A stretch of 64,000 nt of DNA from Fulvivirga ulvae (GTDB taxonomy: Bacteria; Bacteroidota; Bacteroidia; Cytophagales; Cyclobacteriaceae). Every line of letters starts with the position of its first letter. The stretch's first letter is position 1. Below the pieces are notes generated by a model, which did no database searches, had not been told where the DNA came from, and saw only the letters and a list, made by a program, of their open reading frames with translations. Location: contig NZ_CP089981.1 in NCBI RefSeq assembly GCF_021389975.1, forward strand, positions 1,196,501-1,260,500, read 5' to 3'. Shown piece by piece: positions 51,281 to 59,236 of this stretch. The position numbers were made by a program, and so were the translations under genes.

Positions 51281-53065
51281 ATGAAATTATTACAAAAAGC
51301 AGGAATGACTTTATTCATAGTGGCATCGGTGCTGCTTATTTCCGTGTTGTTCCTTAACCAGTATAAACTGACTGATGCAGCACTCTCAAAAGCCATTACT
51401 GATAGTACTGAACTTAAAACGGTGGCTATGGATTTGGCTCCGATGAAGGGCAAAACCTATGATTTCAATTTCAGCTTTAACGGGGATATTGACAAGCATT
51501 TACAATCTTCGAACAAAAAAATAACATCGAAATTCGAAATCACTGATCAGGATATTGAGAATGTGCTGTCACAGTTTTCAGGTCAGGAAATCAGGTACAG
51601 TACTGAAAAGATATCTGACATATTTGACGATAGTGAAGAAGGCCAATTCAAAGCACAAAAGCTTAAGGACTACACCAGTTGGATGCATGAAAAGAAATAT
51701 GCAGACAAGGCCGGTTTGCAGGAACACCTTGAAAATACCAAAAACAGCATCAATGCAAATATCGTCAACGACAAGGGCTACAGCGACTATAAAATAAAGG
51801 CTCTAAAGCTGGCACTTACCCGCCAGTCTGGTTTTGGCCCGGTTTCTGAAAACAGTTTATTATGGCTGCTACTTACCATCGGTCTTGGTGTAGTGGGTGC
51901 TCTGATGTACATCTTTCCTAAACTGGAACTTCTGCCCGGCATCAAAAATGACCACGTCTATCATAGCCCCAATAGCGGCAGGGGCTGGGTCGGCTACATC
52001 ATCGGCTTCCTTCTCATTGGCTTTTATGTAATCCTCTACTGGTATCCGGAATATATGACTACCTGGATGGAGCTGGTAGACCCTATAAGTATGGCACTGA
52101 ATGGCAATGAGGCCAGCCAGTGGTTTTTCTACGGCTTTTTGTACACACTCGCCATTGGTGTGATGGGTATTCGCATGATCATCAAATACCGCCACAGCAA
52201 ATACCAAATGATCAGGACATATTCGGTAATATTCTTTCAAATAGCATTTGCCTTCCTGATCCCTGAGATCCTGATTCGTCTCAACAGGCCAAGTATGGAC
52301 CTGAAAAATATCTGGCCGCTAAACTATACGTTCTTTTTTGATTACAACATCGAAAACCTGACCCATAGCGGATCATTAGGCTTAGGCATGCTGGTCTGGG
52401 GAATTGTGCTGGCACTCATCGGGGTGCCGGTAATCACCTATTTTTATGGCAAAAGGTGGTATTGTTCTTGGGTTTGTGGTTGTGGGGGGCTTGCAGAAAC
52501 ACTTGGCGACCCCTACAGGCAGCTCTCAGATAAATCGCTGAAATCGTGGAAAATAGAGCGCTGGATGATCCATAGTGTACTGGTATTTGTAGTGGTGATG
52601 ACCTTTGGGGTGCTTTACACTTATTTCACCGGTAGTAGCGAAATAGCCGGGATCAATACCTACAATCTCAGGTCAGTTTATGGTTTTGTGATCGGGGCTG
52701 CATTTGCGGGTGTGGTTGGTGTTGGCTTCTATCCTTTTATGGGTAGCCGGGTATGGTGCAGGTTCGGATGTCCTTTGGCGGCTTACCTGGGGTTGGTACA
52801 GCGGTTTAAGTCCAGGTTCAGAATTACTACTAATGGAGGGCAGTGCATAAGCTGCGGCAACTGCTCCACTTACTGTGAGATGGGCATTGATGTGCGGTGG
52901 TATGCACAAAGGGGGCAGAACATAGTAAGATCGTCTTGCGTGGGTTGTGGTGTTTGTTCTTCGGTTTGTCCGCGTGGTGTATTAAAGCTTGAAAACAAAG
53001 ATCCAAAAGGCAGGTTTGGAGAGGCAATACTTATCGGCAATGACAGCGTAAAAGTGAATGCCTGA
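51281..53065 (+). CDS. polytopic membrane 4Fe-4S protein (NapH/NosR-like core)
   Basis: 594 residues. One N-terminal membrane segment, a periplasmic-type domain of about 150 residues, then about six membrane segments. Between them are the Cys motifs WYCSWVCGCGGLAET and WCRFGCPLAAYLG, as in the NapH/NosR/CcoG group. The C-terminal part carries two 4Fe-4S ferredoxin clusters: CISCGNCSTYCEMG and CVGCGVCSSVCPRG. It should carry electrons across or along the inner membrane. The flavoprotein gene 9 bases upstream is the likely donor. No nitrous-oxide or nitrate reductase is nearby, so the pathway is open. Confidence 0.85.
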   Translation: MKLLQKAGMTLFIVASVLLISVLFLNQYKLTDAALSKAITDSTELKTVAMDLAPMKGKTYDFNFSFNGDIDKHLQSSNKKITSKFEITDQDIENVLSQFSGQEIRYSTEKISDIFDDSEEGQFKAQKLKDYTSWMHEKKYADKAGLQEHLENTKNSINANIVNDKGYSDYKIKALKLALTRQSGFGPVSENSLLWLLLTIGLGVVGALMYIFPKLELLPGIKNDHVYHSPNSGRGWVGYIIGFLLIGFYVILYWYPEYMTTWMELVDPISMALNGNEASQWFFYGFLYTLAIGVMGIRMIIKYRHSKYQMIRTYSVIFFQIAFAFLIPEILIRLNRPSMDLKNIWPLNYTFFFDYNIENLTHSGSLGLGMLVWGIVLALIGVPVITYFYGKRWYCSWVCGCGGLAETLGDPYRQLSDKSLKSWKIERWMIHSVLVFVVVMTFGVLYTYFTGSSEIAGINTYNLRSVYGFVIGAAFAGVVGVGFYPFMGSRVWCRFGCPLAAYLGLVQRFKSRFRITTNGGQCISCGNCSTYCEMGIDVRWYAQRGQNIVRSSCVGCGVCSSVCPRGVLKLENKDPKGRFGEAILIGNDSVKVNA

Positions 53066-53071
53066 TAAGTA

Positions 53072-53152
53072 GTGTCATGAAGTCCCCCAAAACCTGTGAA
53101 TGCTATACTTAATGGAGCAAAATATAGCAAATCGGGGGACTTCACGTGACAC
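53072..53152. repeat. 81-bp nested inverted repeat between convergent genes
   Basis: Outer arms GTGTCA-TGAAGTCCCCC (53072-53088) and GGGGGACTTCA-CG-TGACAC (53134-53152) pair over 17 bp with a 2-base bulge. Inside, TGCTATA (53101-53107) pairs with TATAGCA (53123-53129). It fills almost the whole gap between two convergent genes. There is no T-tract. It could be a transcript-ending structure or a MITE-like remnant; no target-site duplication is obvious. Confidence 0.7.
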
Positions 53153-53157
53153 AATGT

Positions 53158-54597
53158 TTATCCATCAATAGTTTTAATTAACATTCCTTTTTCCACTCTG
53201 TCAGTCAATGACATTCCATTGAGCACGGAGAGCTCATAAAGATCATCTTCATCGGTACCGTAGTACCTGAGGGCACTTTCTAATGTACCATTTCTGGCTA
53301 CGGTTTTAATATCTATTCTTTTGGGCTCTACGTTGATTTTGGCCGGGTCTGTCAGCCTTTCAAAATCACCCATTGTTCTCTGAAATACTGGCTGATATGT
53401 ATTAAAATCATTTATGGTTGTTACCGATATAAAAGTGTAAATCCTTCCGTCACCCTCTATTACATAGGTTAATGTACGCAAGGTCTGGTGTTGTTGTTGC
53501 TGATCTGCCACCATGGCAATAGCCGGAAAGCTATTGACATTAATTTTATCCGATTTTACAGGCTCAAGGTTATAGTTACTGAGTACAGCTTTAGCGGCTG
53601 CATCAAGGGAATTTTCACCGGAAAGTGTGAGGATCATTAAGGCATCTCCGTTTTCAGAGGCCATTTGTACCTGCTGGGGTGTATTTTGCAGGTTCCAGCC
53701 ATCAGGTACCGGATACTGAAACTTCATAACCGGGTGGTAAAATACTTCATTCTCCACATAGCCTTGCTTTGGGTCTTCACCATATACCAGACCGTCAATC
53801 ATTCTCAAATAGCTGTTGCGGTTAACCTCAGGGTCTGCAACATTGAGCTTTTGCTGCCATTGGGTAGCCAACTGTTTTACTGTTTGGTATCTGTCCTGCG
53901 GATGGGGGTGTGTTGATAGAAAATCAGGAATCTCCTGCCCGGCTTCTTCCCTCTTCCTGTCCAGCGTGTTGAAAAAGTCCGCCATCTCGTGTGCATCGTA
54001 CCCAATCTCAGTGGAATACTGCACGCCCAGTTTATCCGACTGACGTTCGTCATCACGCCCGTATTTCAGGAAAAGCAGCCCCACTCCTGTCTGAGCCAAA
54101 TCAGAAAACTCCCTGAAGGTCTCTGATGCTACGGAGCCTACGGCCAGACCGAGCTGCGCAGCCATGGATTTACTATATTGCTGTGCCGAATGCCGTGCTG
54201 TAATGTGGCCAATCTCATGACCAAGCACCCCGGCAAATTCTGCTTCATTATTAAAGTGGGCCATTATGCCACGGGTGAAATAAACGTACCCTCCGGGTAA
54301 TGCAAAGGCGTTGACTACCGGTGAATCTACTATTTTAAACTCATAATCAAGATTGGGGCGGTGTGATATCTTTGCCATGGCTTCACCTTTACGATCTATA
54401 AAGTTCTGCAACTGCTGGTCATCATACAGGCCAAATTGATTAATAATCCCGGGATCGGCCTGTTCACCCATGGCTACTTCCTGTTGCTTGGATAGCAACA
54501 TAAACTCCTTTTTGCCTGTTACCGGATTGGTGGCACACGACTCAAGAAGTATGAAGGGCACTAACAGCAGCCAATATTTTAGATTTCGAAGAATCAT
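53158..54597 (-). CDS. M48-family zinc metalloprotease lipoprotein (BepA/YfgC-like)
   Basis: 479 residues. Lipoprotein signal with lipobox FILLESC followed by ATNPVTGKKEF. The M48 catalytic domain (about 40-260) has zinc site GVLGHEIGHITARHSA and third ligand in DERQSDKLGVQY. The following region is variable, and the last about 50 residues (GTLESALRYYGTDEDDLYEL ... GMLIKTIDG) read like a LysM-type module. BepA-like proteases degrade or help fold outer-membrane proteins in the periplasm. It is convergent with the Fe-S gene and appears monocistronic. Confidence 0.92.
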   Translation of the reverse strand: MILRNLKYWLLLVPFILLESCATNPVTGKKEFMLLSKQQEVAMGEQADPGIINQFGLYDDQQLQNFIDRKGEAMAKISHRPNLDYEFKIVDSPVVNAFALPGGYVYFTRGIMAHFNNEAEFAGVLGHEIGHITARHSAQQYSKSMAAQLGLAVGSVASETFREFSDLAQTGVGLLFLKYGRDDERQSDKLGVQYSTEIGYDAHEMADFFNTLDRKREEAGQEIPDFLSTHPHPQDRYQTVKQLATQWQQKLNVADPEVNRNSYLRMIDGLVYGEDPKQGYVENEVFYHPVMKFQYPVPDGWNLQNTPQQVQMASENGDALMILTLSGENSLDAAAKAVLSNYNLEPVKSDKINVNSFPAIAMVADQQQQHQTLRTLTYVIEGDGRIYTFISVTTINDFNTYQPVFQRTMGDFERLTDPAKINVEPKRIDIKTVARNGTLESALRYYGTDEDDLYELSVLNGMSLTDRVEKGMLIKTIDG

Positions 54598-54763
54598 AGT
54601 TCTAATTTCTATTTACCCATAAGATTCTTCAAAAGCTATACCATGCTTCCAATATGTGTTGTGACATGAATTAATGAACCTTAGTAAAAATTAAATACAC
54701 AGGTTTGGGTAATTCTTTCAACAGAGTTTTCAAAACGAACCAGTACTTTGTATTTTTAAAACT

Positions 54764-55060
54764 ATGGCAGGCGGTGCAGGACATATCTACGACATGATGG
54801 CCCGATTACGGAACAACGGTAATTTGCTCAGCAAACCCGGATACTTCAAAATGAAGGAGATTTATCTCAAAGTTTCTAAAAAGGAGCACCTCATTTATCG
54901 AAAAGCATCAGCCGCGCAGCTGCAGCAGGTAAGAAGTAAGATCATAAAAGAAAGAAGGACTGAAGTTGTCAGAATTATCTCTGTAGTTATTATTTCAATA
55001 GTTGTATCTGCCGCTTTTTTAAGCTTCGCTGTTTATAGCTTCATGAGATACTACAGGTGA
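54764..55060 (+). CDS. small membrane protein of unknown function
   Basis: 98 residues. The N-terminal 70 residues are basic and amphipathic (GHIYDMMARLRNNGNLL, KMKEIYLKVSKKEHLIYRKA), then one membrane helix (IISVVIISIVVSAAFLSFAV) and a short tail. Similar short proteins are common in Cytophagales, but I cannot give a name. Its last 42 bases overlap the 3' end of the convergent histidine kinase gene. Confidence 0.7.
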   Translation: MAGGAGHIYDMMARLRNNGNLLSKPGYFKMKEIYLKVSKKEHLIYRKASAAQLQQVRSKIIKERRTEVVRIISVVIISIVVSAAFLSFAVYSFMRYYR

Positions 55061-56986
55061 ATTTGGAGGTGGGGCCGGAAGAGTGAAGGTAAACTCACTC
55101 CCCATCCGCACATCACTTTTGACCATAATGGTACCATTATTTTCGTGTACTAGTTGCTGGCATAAAACTAACCCAAAGCCTGTACCTTTTTCATTTGAAG
55201 TGCCTTTTTGGCTTTTTTGTTTGCTCAGGTCAAAAAGCTTGGAAATTACCTTCTCCGACATTCCTACTCCGTCATCTTTTACCGTAACAGATACATAATC
55301 CTTATTTTGCTTTGCTGTAATTACAATTTCACTGTTAGGGTATGAAAACTTCAAACTGTTTGATATCAGGTTGCGCAATATGGTATGAACAGAGTTATAG
55401 TCAGCCAGTGCCACCACATGCTCCTCAGAGTCATTCACTAACCTGATCTGTTTGAATGAAGCCGTCAGATTATACAGGGCTATATTTTTTCCGATCAGTT
55501 CATTGAGTTCTATTTCCGCTATATTAAGCTTGGCCTGTCCTGACTGCCGGGTAGACCAGGCCAGCAGATTATCCAAAAGCTCATTCAGGTTTTCCAACGA
55601 TTGATTAATCTGACTGCCCATCTCCTTGATCTCGTCTTGTGATATTTTATCTATATGGTTGATGAGCAGGTGGGAAAATCCTCTTAGAGAATTGAGTGGA
55701 CTTTTAATATCATGTGAAATAATAGAAAAGAGTTGATCTTTATCCTGATTCAGCCTTATCAAATCCTCTTTTTGGTTTCGGATTTTCTCATTTTTAAAAG
55801 CCAGCATTTCCTTTTTCCTCTTGTTGACCCTGTAGGCTACATAAACAAGAGCCAGTATGACAAGTGAGAGAAAAATAACCACAATCAGTGAATAAGTGAG
55901 AATATCTTTCTGCCTGATATTTGCCTTCTGGATTTCCTGATCCTTCTTGAGCAGCGCAATTTCTCTCAGGTTTTCTTCTTCATTAAACTTTGCCTTTAAC
56001 TCTTCAAGGTGGCGTGAGTTGTTTTCATTATACAGACTATCCTTCATAGAACTGTTGATCTTCAGGTATTTAAATGCGGCTTTATAGTCCTCATTTATCT
56101 CAGCTATATCCACCAGTAAACCACTCGCTTCTTCCATAAAGGGTTTGGAGTCGACCTCCTCAGCAGTGGCAAGGGCATCAAGGGCATAATTATTGGCCTG
56201 GCTTATATTGCCTACGTCCAGTTCCAGCCGAGCCACTGCAATGTAGTTGCTGGCCAGGCCTGTTTTGTTATTGGTTTGCAAAAAGAGATCATTAGCCTGT
56301 TTGTAGTAATGCAGAGCCTTTTCTTTCTGGCCGCTCTGTTCCATAACTGATCCCAGGTTAGCATATCCGCTTGAAATGTCCTGAAGATCATTTCTCTTTT
56401 TCTTAATACTTAGTGAACGCAACATGTACTCCTCGGCCTTCTCCAGATCATTCTTCTCGAGGTAAATAAGACCAATATTATTTAGTGCCTGAGAGACACC
56501 CTTCTCATTGCCTGTTTGCTGAAAAATAACAAGCGCCTGCTCAAAATAAACTAAAGATTTATCGTAATCCCCTGAATATGCGTAGACAATACTTATATCG
56601 TTAAAGGCATTACCGATCTGTATGGAATCAGCGATTGATTGATATATTTTCAATGATCGAAAGATGTCTTCCAGTGCCTCGCTGTAGTTTCCCTTGTCCC
56701 GTTTTAGCCTTCCTATACTTATGAGAGCATCGCCCTGCCCCTTTGGGTACTCAACGGTTTCCGCTTCTTTGAGGGCTTGTTTGGCAAAATACATGGCAGA
56801 ATCGGGCTTGAAATGCTGGTATTTCATAGAGAGGATGAACAGCACGTCAATTCGTGTGGTATCAGCGACCTGCTCAAGTTTGGTTCTTAGTGAGTCTATT
56901 AAAGAAACCTCCTGTGCCTCCACCGGCATGGATATCCTTAAAAGCATTAAAAGAACAATGATCACTTTACCTGTTCTGTTACTCAT
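55019..56986 (-). CDS. TPR-domain sensor histidine kinase
   Basis: 655 residues. Signal peptide (1-24), about seven TPR repeats in the periplasm (about 30-330; GDALISIGRLKRDKGNYSEA, YANLGSVMEQSGQKEKALHY), one membrane segment (about 365-390), coiled coil, HisKA with LFSIISHDIKSPLNSLRGF and HATPase_c (NLISNSLKFSYP, VKDDGVGMS, GTGFGLVLCQQL). No regulator gene is adjacent, so it is an orphan kinase. Its C-terminal codons overlap the small membrane protein gene on the other strand. Confidence 0.93.
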   Translation of the reverse strand: MSNRTGKVIIVLLMLLRISMPVEAQEVSLIDSLRTKLEQVADTTRIDVLFILSMKYQHFKPDSAMYFAKQALKEAETVEYPKGQGDALISIGRLKRDKGNYSEALEDIFRSLKIYQSIADSIQIGNAFNDISIVYAYSGDYDKSLVYFEQALVIFQQTGNEKGVSQALNNIGLIYLEKNDLEKAEEYMLRSLSIKKKRNDLQDISSGYANLGSVMEQSGQKEKALHYYKQANDLFLQTNNKTGLASNYIAVARLELDVGNISQANNYALDALATAEEVDSKPFMEEASGLLVDIAEINEDYKAAFKYLKINSSMKDSLYNENNSRHLEELKAKFNEEENLREIALLKKDQEIQKANIRQKDILTYSLIVVIFLSLVILALVYVAYRVNKRKKEMLAFKNEKIRNQKEDLIRLNQDKDQLFSIISHDIKSPLNSLRGFSHLLINHIDKISQDEIKEMGSQINQSLENLNELLDNLLAWSTRQSGQAKLNIAEIELNELIGKNIALYNLTASFKQIRLVNDSEEHVVALADYNSVHTILRNLISNSLKFSYPNSEIVITAKQNKDYVSVTVKDDGVGMSEKVISKLFDLSKQKSQKGTSNEKGTGFGLVLCQQLVHENNGTIMVKSDVRMGSEFTFTLPAPPPNSPVVSHEAINSEA

Positions 56987-57179
56987 TAAAAACTTTATTT
57001 AGCCAACTCGCAAGAGAAACGCTTCATCTGCAGAGTTGTTATATTTTACTCCGATCAGATTATATATATCTGATTATCAGTATGGGTAACACCTCCAATG
57101 CTAAAATATGCCCTTCTGACCCTGCGTTTAATTGAAAGTATTCCTATATTAACTCAACAGGCCAAAAATATAGAAACTT

Positions 57180-57497
57180 ATGGGTAAAATAGTCATTGTA
57201 GCATATCGTCCGTTGCCTGGCAAGGCAAAAGAGCTTGAGAAAGTGATCGAGAGCCATATTCCTGTATTAAAAAGGGAAGGATTGGTTACAGAACGTGAAC
57301 CTGTAGTCATGAAATCTGATGACGGGTGTTTTATAGAAATTTTTGAGTGGAAATCAGCCATTGCCATGGAAAAAGCACATCAAAACAAAGCTGTACTTGA
57401 GCTTTGGGATAGGTTCAGGAAGGTATGCGAATATGAGAAGCCGGTGAACATTAAAGAATTCAGCCAGCTTTTCTCTGAGTTTGAGCCGGTTAATTAA
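57180..57497 (+). CDS. ABM-fold (dimeric alpha/beta barrel) protein
   Basis: 105 residues, no signal peptide. KIVIVAYRPLPGKAKELEKV and IEIFEWKSAIAMEKAHQNKA, with LWDRFRKVCEYEKPV, are the strand-helix pattern of the antibiotic-biosynthesis-monooxygenase-like barrel. These small cytoplasmic proteins act as dimers on varied substrates, including quinones and haem, and many are orphan. No neighbour gives a clue. Monocistronic and convergent with hipT. Confidence 0.7.
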   Translation: MGKIVIVAYRPLPGKAKELEKVIESHIPVLKREGLVTEREPVVMKSDDGCFIEIFEWKSAIAMEKAHQNKAVLELWDRFRKVCEYEKPVNIKEFSQLFSEFEPVN

Positions 57498-57507
57498 TCC
57501 ATCCTTA

Positions 57508-58494
57508 TTACGTTTTGGAAAGCTGCTTCAAACGTCCCTGATAGGCTTGCCAAAAGTTTCTCTTTGTTGAACCATTAAGAAAACAAGCCTTTACCAAACG
57601 TTCCACCTTGTCAGAATGAGTTAACATCAAGGACATTATGTTATCAAAAGCTTTCCTGCTAATACCCGACTTTTCTGCAAGTATAGCGAACTGTTGACCG
57701 ATTTTCCCCTGAGCCATATTTCTTGTCAACAGACCATCATCCAAAGCAAAATCCTGATCCTGTACATGGATACGACTATTGAGCAGATCATAAGCCGGAC
57801 TTAGCCTGTAATCTCCCATTGAAGTTTCCAAAATGGAAAAGTTTTTAAAATGGGCGTCTCCATTTGAAAAAAGATAATTGAAAATAAGAACCTTTAACAA
57901 TTTCGGAGCTTCCAGTTTGTAGGCTGGCAAATAAGTTTCCATCAACTGGAATAATTCGCTGTAATTTCCCAAATATTTATAATGTTCTCCGTGAGTTTGC
58001 GGAGTTCGACCTGCTAATGAAGCGAAATCATCCTGACCCAATTTGGTTCCATCTTCTTTTATGTCAAACCGTTTGGTAATATATGCAGGAGTACCATTTT
58101 TAAAAAAAATCAATCCATTTTCAGCGGTCTCGATTCCATAAACCTGTCGAGCAATCTGCATGGTCAAATGTTCGTTGGCCGGCATTTGGTCATTCCTTTT
58201 GCCCACAACAGGTATGGGTTTAAGGATATGCGTTCCTCGCTCACCCTCTTTAACCAGCCTTAACTTATTCTTGTCTTGTAATACCGAGAACTTCTCCTGC
58301 ACACCTGAAATGGAAATGGTCTTTCTACTGTCCTCGAAAACCTCATCTGTTTCCGGATTGGAAGCGGGAGAATCATAGGGCAAAATATGATGAACCTTTC
58401 TCCCGTTAAATAGTCTCTTTAAGCAAGTTTGGCTATAGGTATCAAAGCCCTCAGACAGTGTGCCCGGGCAGTACTTTATTATGGGCAAGCTCAT
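57508..58494 (-). CDS. hipT: HipT-like Ser/Thr kinase toxin
   Basis: 328 residues. HipA-family kinase lacking the N-terminal subdomain. Gly-rich loop SISGVQEKF with the SIS autophosphorylation motif (Ser61, Ser63; HipT of E. coli O127 has an equivalent SIS). Catalytic SNGDAHFKNFS (Asp213, Asn218) and metal Asp236 in SPAYDLLNS. HipT phosphorylates tryptophanyl-tRNA synthetase in the known system; the target here is not known. It overlaps the HipS-like gene by 4 bases. Gene order hipB-hipS-hipT matches the tripartite HipBST systems. Confidence 0.9.
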   Translation of the reverse strand: MSLPIIKYCPGTLSEGFDTYSQTCLKRLFNGRKVHHILPYDSPASNPETDEVFEDSRKTISISGVQEKFSVLQDKNKLRLVKEGERGTHILKPIPVVGKRNDQMPANEHLTMQIARQVYGIETAENGLIFFKNGTPAYITKRFDIKEDGTKLGQDDFASLAGRTPQTHGEHYKYLGNYSELFQLMETYLPAYKLEAPKLLKVLIFNYLFSNGDAHFKNFSILETSMGDYRLSPAYDLLNSRIHVQDQDFALDDGLLTRNMAQGKIGQQFAILAEKSGISRKAFDNIMSLMLTHSDKVERLVKACFLNGSTKRNFWQAYQGRLKQLSKT

Positions 58495-58820
58495 CTGGTT
58501 TCATCTTTTATAACCCTAACTGCTCCGATTGTATCACTTTTTCCGACAACCATTAATTGTCCGAAGTAGTCATCAAAGTCAATCCTGTTGTATTTACAGA
58601 CTACTTGTTTATTAGCACCTTCTGGTAACATGTTATAAAAAAAAGGGAATAGAAATTTTGATTGATAGGTCTGCTTGCTTTTTGGTAGTGTGAGGCTAAT
58701 ACCAGGCTTAGCCGAATCTTCCATCCAGCTTTGATTATAGCTAAAAGTAAAAGAGCCATCGTCATGTTGTGTTAAAACGCCTGCCTCTTCATCTTTAAAT
58801 AATATTCTAGCACTTCTCAT
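58491..58820 (-). CDS. hipS: HipS-like small protein (HipA N-terminal subdomain)
   Basis: 109 residues covering only the HipA N-terminal subdomain (couple_hipA): ARILFKDEEAGVLTQHDDGS, SFTYNQ-like strand, ISLTLPKSKQTYQSKFLFPF and FYNMLPEGANKQVV. In HipBST this separate protein is the antitoxin that blocks HipT, replacing the role of HipB. It overlaps hipB and hipT by 4 bases each (ATGA), so the three are coupled. It is not a truncated hipA, since the downstream kinase has its own start in an overlapping frame. Confidence 0.88.
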   Translation of the reverse strand: MRSARILFKDEEAGVLTQHDDGSFTFSYNQSWMEDSAKPGISLTLPKSKQTYQSKFLFPFFYNMLPEGANKQVVCKYNRIDFDDYFGQLMVVGKSDTIGAVRVIKDETR

Positions 58821-59035
58821 TTATTACCGGGTATACTTTTTAGCTTTAAACAGAGCTCAAGGCCTAACACATCAGCTAACTTTTGCAGGGTCATAAAAGT
58901 AGGATTGCCCTTCCCGCTTTCAAATTGTTTGAGAGTCCGTAGGCCAACTCCTGCCAATTCGGCCAAAGTCTCCTGTGTAACACTGAGGGATTCTCTACGC
59001 TCTTTTAGTGTTCTTATCAATTCCTCCAAGTGCAT
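58817..59035 (-). CDS. hipB: HipB-like XRE-family repressor
   Basis: 72 residues. Cro/CI-type HTH over almost the whole length: LKERRESLSVTQETLAELAG, VGLRTLKQFESGKGNPTF and LQKLADVLGLELCLKL. In HipBST the HipB protein binds DNA and augments HipS rather than neutralising the toxin alone. Its start codon lies inside the third of three GTGC-N8-GCAC sites, so it very probably represses its own operon. First gene of the tripartite set. Confidence 0.9.
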   Translation of the reverse strand: MHLEELIRTLKERRESLSVTQETLAELAGVGLRTLKQFESGKGNPTFMTLQKLADVLGLELCLKLKSIPGNK

Positions 59036-59045
59036 TTTAATGCTC
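59030..59045. promoter_or_regulatory. putative HipB operator O3 (degenerate)
   Basis: GTGC-ATTTTAAT-GCTC, one mismatch from GTGC-N8-GCAC. It covers the hipB start codon. Its centre is exactly 61 bp from the centre of the next site. Confidence 0.5.
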
Positions 59046-59090
59046 TTTTGATGTAAATTTAGTCATAATCACAATGTAACACAACAAATA

Positions 59091-59106
59091 GTGCGCTATA
59101 ATGCAC
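59091..59106. promoter_or_regulatory. putative HipB operator O2
   Basis: GTGC-GCTATAAT-GCAC, flanked by A and T to give AGTGC...GCACT. It lies 56 bp upstream of the hipB start and is a perfect half-site palindrome. Confidence 0.65.
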
Positions 59107-59151
59107 TATTTATCAAATTCTATGTTCAAGAACCAAGCATCTCACACAAAG

Positions 59152-59167
59152 GTGCTCTATAATGCAC
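59152..59167. promoter_or_regulatory. putative HipB operator O1
   Basis: GTGC-TCTATAAT-GCAC. Same half-sites and nearly the same 8-base centre as O2, with 61 bp between centres. Confidence 0.65.
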
Positions 59168-59181
59168 TTTTACATACAAAT

Positions 59182-59214
59182 AAAAAGGCCATGCCTTTCA
59201 GCACAGCCTTTTCA
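59182..59214 (-). terminator. terminator after floA
   Basis: On the minus strand AAAAGGCTGTGC-TGAAAG-GCATGGCCTTTTT. The stem has seven outer pairs plus five inner ones with two wobbles, and the T-run follows. It lies 23 bp after the floA stop. Confidence 0.75.
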
Positions 59215-59236
59215 AATATAACTAAACTAGGCCTTT

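Noticed and set aside
58491..58820. hipA broken by a frameshift
   Set aside because: The two parts overlap by ATGA with separate starts and the split falls exactly at the HipS/HipT boundary known from tripartite systems.
59030..59167. Short CRISPR-like array of three palindromic repeats
   Set aside because: Repeats are only 16 bp, palindromic and upstream of an XRE repressor, and no cas genes are present; operators explain them better.
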